Shown here: in pieces, positions 1 through 7,158 of the stretch
How the letters are laid out: each line of letters begins with the position of its first letter
Position numbering within the stretch: the first letter of the stretch is position 1
DNA from: RACS-047 sp031553855
GTDB taxonomy: Bacteria; Bacillota; Clostridia; Christensenellales; Pumilibacteraceae
Length of the DNA: 30,464 nucleotides
NCBI GenBank assembly: GCA_031553855.1
Contig: JAVBKW010000051.1
Location: 1-30,464 of the forward strand
Direction: 5' to 3'
Program-made: the position numbers and the translations under genes
Notes under the pieces: model-generated
Told to the model about the DNA's origin: nothing
What the model saw: the letters and a program-made list of their open reading frames with translations, nothing else
Database searches by the model: none

Positions 1-147
1 AAACGACTCAATAACAACTTCGTTGTTGGCGTTCGCGCTGCGCGCTCGGCTAAGCGAGTACGTCTATGTACACTCAATCGTCGTTTTGCCGTCTGTTGCC
101 CGTCTCTAACCCCTTCTTGAAACAGCCTACTAACACAAAAAACAAGA
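1..147. other. Unassigned stretch at the window edge
   Basis: No start codon with a ribosome binding site or recognisable protein is visible. One plus-strand frame is open from the edge to a TGA at 118-120 and a minus-strand frame is also open, but the residue composition (Arg/Ala/Asn rich) looks like neither a known domain nor its neighbours. Positions 11-28 form a small inverted repeat (AACAAC/GTTGTT). It may be the end of a truncated feature or a repeat; I cannot decide. Confidence 0.3.
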
Positions 148-195
148 AAAAAGGGGCTATCTCACGAGTTTTTTTCTCGTGAGATAGCCCCTTTT
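148..195 (-). terminator. Intrinsic terminator of rnpB
   Basis: A perfect 16-bp stem (GGGGCTATCTCACGAG against its complement) with a short loop is followed on the minus strand by a run of T. It lies directly after the 3' end of RNase P RNA. The A-run/T-run symmetry would let it stop transcription from either side. Confidence 0.9.
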
Positions 196-197
196 TA

Positions 198-519
198 AGT
201 ATGAACTGTAAGCCGAATTCTGTATTTGACGGTTATCTATCTAGCCTTGCCGTTGCCGGCAAGGTCAAGCGATGTGCGGGAAAGGCGGACAGCCTATTTT
301 CCCGAATCTTGCACCGGACGGGGTTTACAGAGCGTCCTGCGTCGCCGCGGGACCGGTGGTCTCTTACACCGCCTTTCCATCCTTACCTCTTGTAAAAAGA
401 GGCGGTTTATTTCTGTTGCACTTTCCTTAAGGTCGCCCTCACCGGTAGTTAGCCGGCGTCCTTGTCCTGAGGTGTTCGGACTTTCCTCGTTATTTCTAAC
501 GCAACCGTCTGTTCATCTT
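198..519 (-). ncRNA. rnpB: RNase P RNA (M1 RNA), catalytic subunit
   Basis: The RNA component of RNase P cleaves the 5' leader from precursor tRNAs. On the minus strand the hallmark GAGGAAAGTCC lies near the 5' end (478-488) and the universal 3' segment CAGAATTCGGCTTAC near 210-225. The ends pair as helix P1 (ATGAAC near 511-516 with GTTCAT at 201-206). A sigma-A promoter starts it near 519 and a strong terminator follows. About 320 nt is short for the family, so peripheral helices are probably reduced. Open reading frames here in other frames are not genes. The exact ends are inferred from the promoter, P1 pairing and terminator. Confidence 0.93.
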
Positions 520-525
520 AAGAGT

Positions 526-554
526 ATTATAGCATAAATAAAAGAAATTTGCAA
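526..554 (-). promoter_or_regulatory. Sigma-A promoter of rnpB
   Basis: Minus-strand TTGCAA (549-554), a 17-nt spacer and a consensus TATAAT (526-531). It predicts a start near 519, which fits the 5' strand of helix P1. Confidence 0.85.
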
Positions 555-577
555 GAAAAAAATTATCTCATCCGCTT

Positions 578-1267
578 CTATCTTGCATTGATTGCCTTGG
601 AAAGCTTGCTTATCGCCTTTTTTTCGATCCTTGAGACGTATGAGCGGGATATGTCGAGCTTTTTTGCAACCTCTAACTGCGTATATATTCTGTTACTTCC
701 TATGCCGTATCTCAGTTTTATTATCAGTTTTTCTCTTTGGGTTAAAACGCTTTCTATCAAATCAAGCACTTTTTCGAGCAGTATCGCTGTTTCCACCTCC
801 GAAAACACGCTGTCGCCCTTATGCGGCAAGATATCCATCAGCGTTATTTCGTTCCCTTCCTTATCCACGCCCACCGACTCGGACAAACTAATATTTGAAC
901 GGTGCTTTTTGTTTGAGCGGATATACATAAGAATTTCATTTTCTATGCACCTTGCCGCATACGTGGCAAGCTGCGAACCCTTGCCGTACTCAAAAGTTTC
1001 TATACCCTTTATGAGCCCTATACTTCCCACAGAAATAAGGTCGTCAGCCTCGCCCGCATTGTTGTATTTTTTAACAATATGCGCCACAAGCCTTAAATTA
1101 TGCCTTATCAGCATTTCGCGCGCGGCAAGATCGCCCTCTTTGAGCCGTTCAAAATACATTTTTTCGTCCTCCGGCGATAACGGCTCGGGAAAAGACCCTT
1201 TATTATTAACGTACGATGCAAAGCAAAAGATTTTCGACAGAAATTGAATAAGGCTTTCAAAAATCAT
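578..1267 (-). CDS. sigK: Sporulation sigma factor SigK, pro-form (229 aa)
   Basis: A sigma-70 family factor; in Bacillus and Clostridia SigK directs late mother-cell transcription (coat, cortex, mother-cell lysis). The core-binding and -10 recognition segment carries RHNLRLVAHIVKKY, DLISVGSIGLIKGIE and LATYAARCIENEILM, nearly identical in pattern to B. subtilis SigK. A region-4 helix-turn-helix (DISRSYVSRIEKKA) is at the C-terminus. I chose the ATG at 1267, not the longer frame from 1414: AAAGGA lies 9 nt upstream and the N-terminus then matches pro-SigK, with a hydrophobic leader ending in FASYV where B. subtilis has LVSYV. That implies SpoIVFB-type processing. The coding sequence is uninterrupted, with no skin-like insertion. 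A sigma-E-like -10 (CATATAAT, about 1334-1341) lies upstream, but no convincing -35 accompanies it. SigE is the main alternative; the sequence pattern favours SigK. Confidence 0.88.
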   Translation of the reverse strand: MIFESLIQFLSKIFCFASYVNNKGSFPEPLSPEDEKMYFERLKEGDLAAREMLIRHNLRLVAHIVKKYNNAGEADDLISVGSIGLIKGIETFEYGKGSQLATYAARCIENEILMYIRSNKKHRSNISLSESVGVDKEGNEITLMDILPHKGDSVFSEVETAILLEKVLDLIESVLTQREKLIIKLRYGIGSNRIYTQLEVAKKLDISRSYVSRIEKKAISKLSKAINAR

Positions 1268-1638
1268 AAAAAACCGTCCTTTACAGACCGTTAAAGCCGA
1301 AGTTGATCGATTATAAACGGTAAGCTTTACATTATATGACGGATTTTGTCGGATTTTGCCTGTCCACAAAAAAAAGCGCATAAGAATTATCTTCGCGCCT
1401 TTTGTTTTTATCAAGAAGCATTTGGGGAAATGGAAGCTTGCTTACATTTCCATAAATGCGCCCGCCGCAAAAGGTTTAAAACCCCGCAGTCTCTGCTGCT
1501 AATGCGCGGCGTTGCCGCGCGGGTGCAGGGCTCTGCCCTGCGGTTTAAAACCTTTTATATTTATTAGTATTTTTTAGTCTAAACTGCCTCAATATTTTTT
1601 AGCCTAAAGCGGAGCCAATAATAAGATTTTGATTCCTC
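1268..1638. other. Spacer between the U32 gene and sigK
   Basis: No gene is supported. The part next to sigK should hold its promoter. The middle holds a large palindromic element (1469-1556). Between 1563 and 1652 there is a degenerate direct repeat: ATTTTTTAG-C-CTAAA occurs twice about 25 bp apart, and TAAAGCGGAGCCA occurs twice, the second copy overlapping the end of the U32 gene. Confidence 0.6.
1469..1556. repeat. Palindromic intergenic element with three internal hairpins
   Basis: The ends AAAAGGTTTAAAACC and GGTTTAAAACCTTTT are inverted copies. Inside are three short hairpins: GCAG-TCT-CTGC (1486-1496), GCGCGGC-GTT-GCCGCGC (1504-1520) and GCAGGG-CTCTG-CCCTGC (1525-1541). No coding frame fits. 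It looks like a small non-autonomous, REP- or MITE-like element. Confidence 0.7.
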
Positions 1639-2874
1639 TTAAAGCGGAGCCAGCCTTAAGATGTCTCCGGGATATAATGAGCTTGAAAGCTCTGTTTTTA
1701 TAAACAGCTTTTCCTGGACATTGAGCGCGTCGGTGAGAGTTTGACCGCTTTCATTTGTCATATCGCGCGGAATAATGATTTTATTAAAGCTCTCTCCCGG
1801 AGAAAGGATCTCCAGCTTATCGCCGGACTTAAAACGGTTCCTCTGCTCTACCCAAATACCGCCGTCCCCGCACTTTAGCACTACGGCGCAAAACCTGTAA
1901 TCACCTTCAGGCTTGCTTGTTTCAAGGCACTGCGTATCTGAATCATTAAAATAAAAGCCGGTGCAGTACTTGCGGTGGCTCGACTTTAAAAGCTCGTCTG
2001 ATAAAGCCGGAGAAACGGAGAAATTATCCTTATCCTTATAATAAAGGTCGATAGCGCGGCGGTATGCGTTTACGGCGTTTGCGACGTAATAGGCGGTTTT
2101 GACCCTGCCCTCAATTTTAAAGCTTTCTATTCCCGCATCGATAAGCTTATCAATATAGGGCAGCATATTTAAATCCTTGCTGTTCATAATATAGGTGCCG
2201 CGGCCATCCTCGTTAATTTCCAGCTCCTCGCCCCTGCGCGTGCGCTCGGTTATTGTGTATTCCCAGCGGCAGCTTTGCGCACACTCTCCCCTGTTAGACG
2301 GACGGTTTGAAAGATAATTTGAAAGCAGGCAGCGCCCCGAATATGAAATACACATCGCGCCGTGGACGAACGCCTCGATTTTCACCGAATCTGGCAAAAA
2401 ATCGCGTATGTTGCGGATTTGAGAGAGGTTCAATTCTCTCGCGAGTACTATTCTTTCCGCGCCCATATCCGCCCAAAACTTCGCGGCATATTTATTTGTT
2501 ATGTTGCTCTGCGTAGAAATATGGATATTGAGCTTAGGCGCGGCTTTTTTCACCTGTGAAAAAACCCCGGCGTCCGAAATAATAGCGGCGTCCGCACCGG
2601 AGGAATAAATAAATTTTGCAAAGTCGCCGAGTTTTTCAAAATCGCTGTCGTAGGCAAAAATATTCATCGTAACGTACACTTTCTTTCCGGCATTATGCGC
2701 AGTTTCGATCGCGCTTTTTAGCTCTTCGTTAGTGAAATTATCGGAAAATGCGCGGAGCCCGTAATTTTTGCCCGCCAAATACACCGCGTCCGCACCGAAA
2801 TGCAGAGCTGCTTTTAATCTTTCCATATTGCCCGCAGGAGCGAGCAGTTCAATTTGTGTCTTATTTTTTTCCAT
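1639..2874 (-). CDS. U32 family protein, TrhP-like tRNA hydroxylation factor (411 aa)
   Basis: Peptidase-U32 family, annotated historically as collagenase-like. B. subtilis YrrN/YrrO (TrhP1/TrhP2) and E. coli TrhP are needed to make 5-hydroxyuridine at tRNA position 34. Visible features are the family N-terminus ELLAPAGNMERLKAALHFGA (residues 9-28), a TIM-barrel-like alternation, four cysteines (C175, C182, C198, C202) where this family carries its cysteine cluster, and the signature ESFKIEGRVK. The gene follows an O-methyltransferase resembling YrrM/TrmR, as in B. subtilis, which favours the tRNA role over proteolysis. The ATG has only a weak ribosome binding site, so translation may depend on the upstream mRNA structure. 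Length is typical of YrrO. Specific substrate is inferred from synteny. Confidence 0.85.
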   Translation of the reverse strand: MEKNKTQIELLAPAGNMERLKAALHFGADAVYLAGKNYGLRAFSDNFTNEELKSAIETAHNAGKKVYVTMNIFAYDSDFEKLGDFAKFIYSSGADAAIISDAGVFSQVKKAAPKLNIHISTQSNITNKYAAKFWADMGAERIVLARELNLSQIRNIRDFLPDSVKIEAFVHGAMCISYSGRCLLSNYLSNRPSNRGECAQSCRWEYTITERTRRGEELEINEDGRGTYIMNSKDLNMLPYIDKLIDAGIESFKIEGRVKTAYYVANAVNAYRRAIDLYYKDKDNFSVSPALSDELLKSSHRKYCTGFYFNDSDTQCLETSKPEGDYRFCAVVLKCGDGGIWVEQRNRFKSGDKLEILSPGESFNKIIIPRDMTNESGQTLTDALNVQEKLFIKTELSSSLYPGDILRLAPL

Positions 2875-2891
2875 ATTATAATTCTCGGTAA

Positions 2892-3012
2892 GCCGTCGCA
2901 GATGTGGGTTTTAGCCGGGCAGCTGGATTTTGACCGGAAGGACGCGCACTTCTCGTGCGTAACCGCACCGGGCTAAATCACGCAGCCCGGATCAACCCGC
3001 ATATGTGACGGC
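2892..3012. repeat. Large imperfect palindrome between the methyltransferase and U32 genes
   Basis: Arms at 2892-2910 and 2994-3012 match 16 of 19 positions as inverted copies (GCCGTC..ATG.GGGTT). Between them are further complementary pieces (TTAGCC/GGCTAA, CCGGGC/GCCCGG) and a GCAC/GTGC mini-hairpin. It fills the whole gap inside an operon, so it would be transcribed as a branched hairpin. Confidence 0.6.
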
Positions 3013-3014
3013 GG

Positions 3015-3656
3015 CTATTTTTTTATCGATAAGCTAAGCCCATCGCCCACAGGCAAAATGCTTGTTGAAAATTCTCCGTCGTTCATCAGCGTATGAAGGA
3101 AAAGATCCAGCTTTTTTGCGATGCTCAATTTTTTGCCGGCGTCCTCCTCTCCCGTCACATATCCGTTAAACAAAATATTGTCGCAAAGAAGCACTCCGCC
3201 TTTTTTGAGCCGTTTTTTTATATACGGATAATACTCTATATACCTCGTTTTAGGGCCGTCAACAAAAACAAAATCAAATTCGCCGTCTAAATACGGCAGA
3301 ATTTCGCCCGCATCGCCAATAAAAACGGTCGCGCGTTTCTCAAAGCCGGATTTTGCAAAAAAATCCTTTGCCAGCTGCGCGCGGTCCTCGGAAATTTCTA
3401 TCGTAAAAAGCTCGGAGAGCGGACTTTCGTACAGCATCAGTTGTCCGCTGTACCCAATCGCTGTGCCTACTTCCAATATTTTTTCCGGCTTTTTTAAAGC
3501 GATAAGCTGGCTCAAAAATACGGCGGTTTCAGGCAAAAGAACCGGAATAAAATGCTTTTGGGCATAATCTTCCAGTTCCTTTAAATTCGGACGCGCATCG
3601 CTTTTTAGCATCGACCGTATATATTCGCTTGTCCTTCCGGGGTTTTTGAACGCCAT
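3015..3656 (-). CDS. SAM-dependent O-methyltransferase, TrmR-like (213 aa)
   Basis: Class I methyltransferase of the YrrM/CCoAOMT-like family. B. subtilis TrmR (YrrM) methylates 5-hydroxyuridine-34 to 5-methoxyuridine in tRNA. SAM motif I is ILEVGTAIGYSG. A second acidic segment (FTIEIS), the FDFVFVDGPK segment and GGVLLCDNILFNGYV follow in the usual order, and the length matches TrmR. It starts 5 nt after the RNase J stop codon, with the ribosome binding region inside the RNase J end, so translational coupling is likely. The next gene encodes the U32 partner of the same pathway. Other O-methyltransferase substrates cannot be excluded from the sequence. Confidence 0.85.
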   Translation of the reverse strand: MAFKNPGRTSEYIRSMLKSDARPNLKELEDYAQKHFIPVLLPETAVFLSQLIALKKPEKILEVGTAIGYSGQLMLYESPLSELFTIEISEDRAQLAKDFFAKSGFEKRATVFIGDAGEILPYLDGEFDFVFVDGPKTRYIEYYPYIKKRLKKGGVLLCDNILFNGYVTGEEDAGKKLSIAKKLDLFLHTLMNDGEFSTSILPVGDGLSLSIKK

Positions 3657-3661
3657 TTTTT

Positions 3662-5344
3662 TCAGGAATCGACTATCATCGTTAAAATCATAGGATTGCG
3701 GTGCGTTTTTTTGAAAAGGTACGCTTTGAGTTCTTTTCTGATATAGTTCTTAAGCGGGTTCCAGTCACCGATATCGGCTTTCAGGTCATATTTTTCAAGC
3801 ACGCTCATAATAACGTCTTTTGCGTCCTCTAAAATGTCCTCTGAATCCTTCATAAAGACGAAGCCGCGAGAAGTCAGCTCTAAGCTCGTTATAGCTCCGC
3901 TCTGCGTATTGACGCCGACCACAACCACCACAAGGCCGTCCTCGGATAAATGCTTTCTGTCGCGCAGTACTACGCTGCCGACGTCCCCGACGCCTAATCC
4001 GTCTACTAAGAGATATCCGGCGGTCACGTTGTCGCACAGCTTGACCTGTTTTTTGGTGACGCTCACGCAGCTGCCGATATCGGCGATAATAATATCCGAC
4101 GAGGACATCCCCATACGCATAGCAAGCTCGGCGTGCTTTTTAAGATGCCTGTATTCGCCGTGTACCGGAATAAAGAATTTCGGCTTAATAAGAGCGTGGA
4201 TAAGCGAAAGCTCGTCCTGACAGGCGTGGCCCGAAACGTGGACTTCCGCTAATGACTCATAAATTACTTTAACTCCCAAGCGGTAGAGATTGTTGATTAC
4301 GTTGTATATCATCCTCTCGTTGCCGGGGATAGGCGAGGCGGAAATTATGACTGTGTCGTTATAACCAAGCTTTACCTTGTTGAACTCGTCGCTCGCCATT
4401 CTAGTGAGCGCGCTCATCGGCTCGCCCTGAGAGCCGGTCATAATGATCACAAGGCTTTTATCGTCGATATTCTTGATTTTTTCAATATCGACAATGAGGT
4501 CTTTATCGTATTTAAGCTCGCCGATTTTCGTTGCCGCCTCGACTACGTTAAGCATACTGCGCCCCGAAAAGGCGACCTTTCTTTTGTATTTAACGGCTAA
4601 ATCCATGATCTGCTGCAGCCTGTGAACGTTTGAGGCAAAAGTTGCGATAGAAATGCGGCGGTCAAAATTGTCGGCAAAAATAGCATTCAGCGAATTACCT
4701 ACCGTCGCCTCGCTCATCGACGAGCCTTTGCGCTCGACGTTCGTGCTTTCCGCCATCAAAAGCAGCACACCGCGGTTGCCAAGCTCTGCGATACGCTGTA
4801 AGTCGATAACGTTGCCGTCGATAGGCGTATAGTCCACCTTAAAGTCGCCCGTATGGAAAACAACTCCTACGGGAGTCTGGATAGCAAGCGCGCAGCTGCC
4901 TGCAACCGAGTGGCTCACGTTTACGAACTCGACCTTAAAATTCTGGCCGAAAGAAATTATACTTTTAGGCTTGACGCTGCTAAGGCGCACGCTGTCGAAC
5001 ATTTTATGCTCGCGCAGTTTTGGTTCTAAGAGCGCAAGCGTGAGCCTCGTGCCGTAGACGGGAACGTTAAGATCCTTGAGGATATACGGCAGCGCGCCGA
5101 TATGGTCCTCATGGCCGTGAGTTAAAACAATACCCTTCACCTTTTCCCTGTTTGCGACTAAATAAGCCGCGTCGGGAATAACAAGGTCTACTCCCGGCAT
5201 ATCGCCGTTTGGAAAGGTCACGCCGCAGTCGATCACGATAATATCGTCACCGTACTCGAGCGCAGTCATATTTTTACCGATTTCACCTACGCCCCCAAGG
5301 AATAACACCTTAAGGACGGGGTCGTTTGTACCAGCTTTGTGCAA
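3662..5344 (-). CDS. rnj: Ribonuclease J (560 aa)
   Basis: RNase J is a metallo-beta-lactamase/beta-CASP nuclease with 5'-3' exo- and endonuclease activity, central to mRNA turnover and rRNA maturation in Firmicutes. The zinc motif HGHEDH is at residues 76-81; further ligand regions SHSVAGS and HTGDFKVD follow, then the beta-CASP region with MTGSQGEP and HVSGHACQDE, PKFFIPVHGEYRHLK, and a C-terminal domain ending IVDS. Length equals the family standard. The start is TTG at 5342-5344, supported by GGAGG at 5351-5355 with 6-nt spacing and by the alignment of LKVLFLGGVGEIGKN. It heads an operon with the TrmR-like and U32 genes. A leader of about 185 nt carries two hairpins. Only one rnj is seen here; a J2 paralogue may exist elsewhere. 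Confidence 0.95.
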   Translation of the reverse strand: MHKAGTNDPVLKVLFLGGVGEIGKNMTALEYGDDIIVIDCGVTFPNGDMPGVDLVIPDAAYLVANREKVKGIVLTHGHEDHIGALPYILKDLNVPVYGTRLTLALLEPKLREHKMFDSVRLSSVKPKSIISFGQNFKVEFVNVSHSVAGSCALAIQTPVGVVFHTGDFKVDYTPIDGNVIDLQRIAELGNRGVLLLMAESTNVERKGSSMSEATVGNSLNAIFADNFDRRISIATFASNVHRLQQIMDLAVKYKRKVAFSGRSMLNVVEAATKIGELKYDKDLIVDIEKIKNIDDKSLVIIMTGSQGEPMSALTRMASDEFNKVKLGYNDTVIISASPIPGNERMIYNVINNLYRLGVKVIYESLAEVHVSGHACQDELSLIHALIKPKFFIPVHGEYRHLKKHAELAMRMGMSSSDIIIADIGSCVSVTKKQVKLCDNVTAGYLLVDGLGVGDVGSVVLRDRKHLSEDGLVVVVVGVNTQSGAITSLELTSRGFVFMKDSEDILEDAKDVIMSVLEKYDLKADIGDWNPLKNYIRKELKAYLFKKTHRNPMILTMIVDS

Positions 5345-5425
5345 AATTTGCCTCCGTATTTATATTGATTTTTTTATTCACGCTTTGTCAGCGTTAAAAT
5401 TCTAAAGGACAGGCCGGCTCATAAG

Positions 5426-5456
5426 CTTATTAAGGCTGCAAAACAGCCAGAATAAG
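5426..5456 (-). promoter_or_regulatory. Hairpin in the RNase J mRNA leader
   Basis: Arms CTTATT and AATAAG enclose an inner stem GGCTG/CAGCC around a 5-nt loop. On the minus strand it lies within the predicted rnj 5' untranslated region, downstream of a terminator-like hairpin. Role unknown. Confidence 0.45.
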
Positions 5457-5469
5457 ATATCAGCAACAC

Positions 5470-5502
5470 AAAAAAACAATAGACATTTTCAACTGTCTGT
5501 TA
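5470..5502 (-). terminator. Terminator-like hairpin between the rnj promoter and rnj
   Basis: Minus strand: about 11 paired positions (AATAACAGACA with TGTCTATTGTT, one mismatch and one wobble) around GTTGAAAA, then a run of T at 5470-5476. The predicted rnj promoter is upstream of it, so it would act inside the rnj leader as an attenuator. It could instead simply end the preceding nucleotidyltransferase transcript. The stem is AT-rich, so strength is uncertain. Confidence 0.5.
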
Positions 5503-5535
5503 TTCCAACGAATATTAATCTTAGTTTCTTTAACC

Positions 5536-5564
5536 ATTATACTTTAAAACAAAATAAAAAACAA
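5536..5564 (-). promoter_or_regulatory. Sigma-A promoter of the rnj operon
   Basis: Minus-strand TTGTTT (5559-5564), a 17-nt spacer and consensus TATAAT (5536-5541). It predicts a start near 5529 and a leader of about 185 nt before the TTG start codon. Confidence 0.7.
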
Positions 5565-5580
5565 CATAAAAAAGGCAATA

Positions 5581-6585
5581 TCAAGAAAATATTTGATAAA
5601 TTTTGAACGGATCGACCGTATTTTCGACATTTTCGGCAATTTTAGAGATATTTATTGAATAACCATCGCCGATAACGGCGTCATAATAGCGTCCCTTTAC
5701 AATAGTGTTGTCCATCACAATGCAATTTTCAATAAAAGAACCGCTCGCTATACGGCAGTTTCGCCCTATAATAGATCCGGCAATATTGCCCACAAGCGTG
5801 GAATTTGCTGAAACTATCGATTTTTGCTCCGAGCCTGTGCGGTAGCTTGTGTAAGCGGAGCGTTTAGAGTTATATATGGAGGGATAAAAACCGCCGCCCA
5901 GCATATCAAAATTAGCTTTATAATAGCTTTTAACGTCGCCGATATCACACCAATAGCCGTCGTGGAAATGCGTGAAGATTTTACCCTCTTTTAAAAGCAT
6001 CGGGAATAAATCTTTGGAAAAGTCAAACTTTGTAAGAATAGGAACTTTACTAAGGACCCGCTTATCGACTATATAAACGCCGAGGTTTATAAGGTTGCTC
6101 CTCTCCTCACCTTTAGGCGGCTTTTCCTGAAAGCCCGTTATAAATCCGTCCGAATCGGTCTCGACAACGCCGTACAAATGCGTTTCTTCTACGCGCTTTA
6201 CCGCCATTGTAACGTCCGCGCCGGACGCCTTATGTTTTTTAAGCATTGTATTTAAGTCTACGTTTTCAAGAGCGTCGCCGGAAAGCACGACAAAAGTGTC
6301 GTCTAAAAACCTTTCTGCCGCCTTCACACCGCCCAGCGTTCCGAGAGGGCTTGTTTCAATCGAAAAATGGCACACTGCGTCGCGGTAGCCTATCGCCCAA
6401 TCTATGATTTGCTCGGGCTTATACGAAAGCGTAAACACATAGTCGCGTATGCCGAAATCCGCCAGATGCGCCACTGAATAGTCGATCATAGGGGTATTGG
6501 CTAGAGTAAGCATTGGCTTGATCGTTTCCTCGGTCAGAGGCTTTAGGCGGGAACCGAAACCGCCGGCTAAAATTACTGCATTCAT
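5581..6585 (-). CDS. Sugar-1-phosphate nucleotidyltransferase with hexapeptide-repeat tail (334 aa)
   Basis: Transfers a nucleotidyl group from an NTP to a sugar-1-phosphate, making an activated sugar for cell-surface or storage polysaccharide. The N-terminus has the nucleotide-binding signature LAGGFGSRLKPLT...KPM (residues 6-25). A catalytic-type SGDA lies around residue 100, FQEKPP follows, and GYWCDIGDVKSYYKAN marks the end of the catalytic domain. After about residue 250 the pattern (IAGSIIGRNCRIASGSFIEN) fits a left-handed beta-helix of hexapeptide repeats. Mannose-1-phosphate guanylyltransferase and glucose-1-phosphate uridylyl/thymidylyltransferase are all possible; neighbours do not settle the substrate. 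The ATG fixes the conserved N-terminus, but GGAAG is only 1 nt away, so the ribosome binding site is poor. It may be cotranscribed with the coiled-coil gene upstream. Confidence 0.85.
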   Translation of the reverse strand: MNAVILAGGFGSRLKPLTEETIKPMLTLANTPMIDYSVAHLADFGIRDYVFTLSYKPEQIIDWAIGYRDAVCHFSIETSPLGTLGGVKAAERFLDDTFVVLSGDALENVDLNTMLKKHKASGADVTMAVKRVEETHLYGVVETDSDGFITGFQEKPPKGEERSNLINLGVYIVDKRVLSKVPILTKFDFSKDLFPMLLKEGKIFTHFHDGYWCDIGDVKSYYKANFDMLGGGFYPSIYNSKRSAYTSYRTGSEQKSIVSANSTLVGNIAGSIIGRNCRIASGSFIENCIVMDNTIVKGRYYDAVIGDGYSINISKIAENVENTVDPFKIYQIFS

Positions 6586-6669
6586 ACTTCCATTTTCTGT
6601 AATTTCAGCGTTTTTTATTCAAGAAAAAACAATTAAAGAACGAAACAGTATATTGCTTGCTTTATGAAC

Positions 6670-6921
6670 TCATTCGGCGGATAATTTTATAAGTCTTTCC
6701 TTAAGTATATTGTTTTCACACTCAAAAACCGCAAGCTGCTCTCTCATTTCCTTGACCGTCTGAACGGCTTTTATCAGCTCGTTATTCGTCTGCCTGTGTT
6801 TTTCGCGCTCGGAATTAAACCGGTTTTCCATTTCAAAATATTTATTGATGCTTTTTTCAAGATCGATTTTCAAAATCTGGTTTTTATTTATCAATAATTC
6901 AATATCGCGTTCTAAGTTCAC
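6670..6921 (-). CDS. Small coiled-coil protein (83 aa), unknown function
   Basis: I do not recognise a family. Almost the whole protein is charged and helical with heptad-like Leu/Ile spacing (for example LERDIELLINKNQILKIDLE and NNILKERLIKL), typical of a coiled coil; no membrane segment or signal peptide. A longer frame starts at 7026, but I place the start at GTG 6919-6921: AAGGAG (6930-6935) is 8 nt upstream, and the extra N-terminal stretch overlaps a good sigma-A promoter. It precedes the nucleotidyltransferase by 84 bp without a visible terminator, so they may share a transcript. A role in cell division or envelope scaffolding would be a guess. Confidence 0.65.
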   Translation of the reverse strand: MNLERDIELLINKNQILKIDLEKSINKYFEMENRFNSEREKHRQTNNELIKAVQTVKEMREQLAVFECENNILKERLIKLSAE

Positions 6922-6997
6922 CGCCGTTTCTCCTTTATATTTTAAATCGTTCTTGAAGGCCGCTGCCGTCACATATTTTTTACTTCTTCCTTTATAA

Positions 6998-7026
6998 ATA
7001 ATACCATTTTTTGTAATAATAGTCAA
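6998..7026 (-). promoter_or_regulatory. Sigma-A promoter of the coiled-coil gene
   Basis: Minus-strand TTGACT (7021-7026), 17-nt spacer, TATTAT (6998-7003). The start site would be near 6991, about 70 nt before the GTG codon. Confidence 0.75.
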
Positions 7027-7090
7027 TATAGGCTTTAAAAATTCTCGTCAGCAAGTTGATAGTGGGTATACTGCGCCGAATATTTTAAGA

Positions 7091-7138
7091 ATTATGCAAA
7101 AAAAGGGCTTTAGCGAAAACCTCGCTAAGCCCTTTTTA
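7091..7138 (-). terminator. Intrinsic terminator after gap
   Basis: Stem AAAGGGCTTAGCG with its complement CGCTAAAGCCCTTT (one bulge), followed by T-rich sequence on the minus strand. It lies 21 bp after the gap stop codon. The flanking A and T runs make it potentially bidirectional. Confidence 0.88.
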
Positions 7139-7158
7139 ATACTTAAGCAAATTTGTGA

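Noticed and set aside
201..537. Reading frames within the rnpB region
   Set aside because: The conserved RNase P RNA signatures, promoter and terminator explain the sequence.
2875..2880. TATAAT just before the U32 start codon
   Set aside because: It abuts the ATG, so transcription from it would begin inside the coding sequence, and no -35 lies at the right spacing. It is probably chance in an AT-rich gap.
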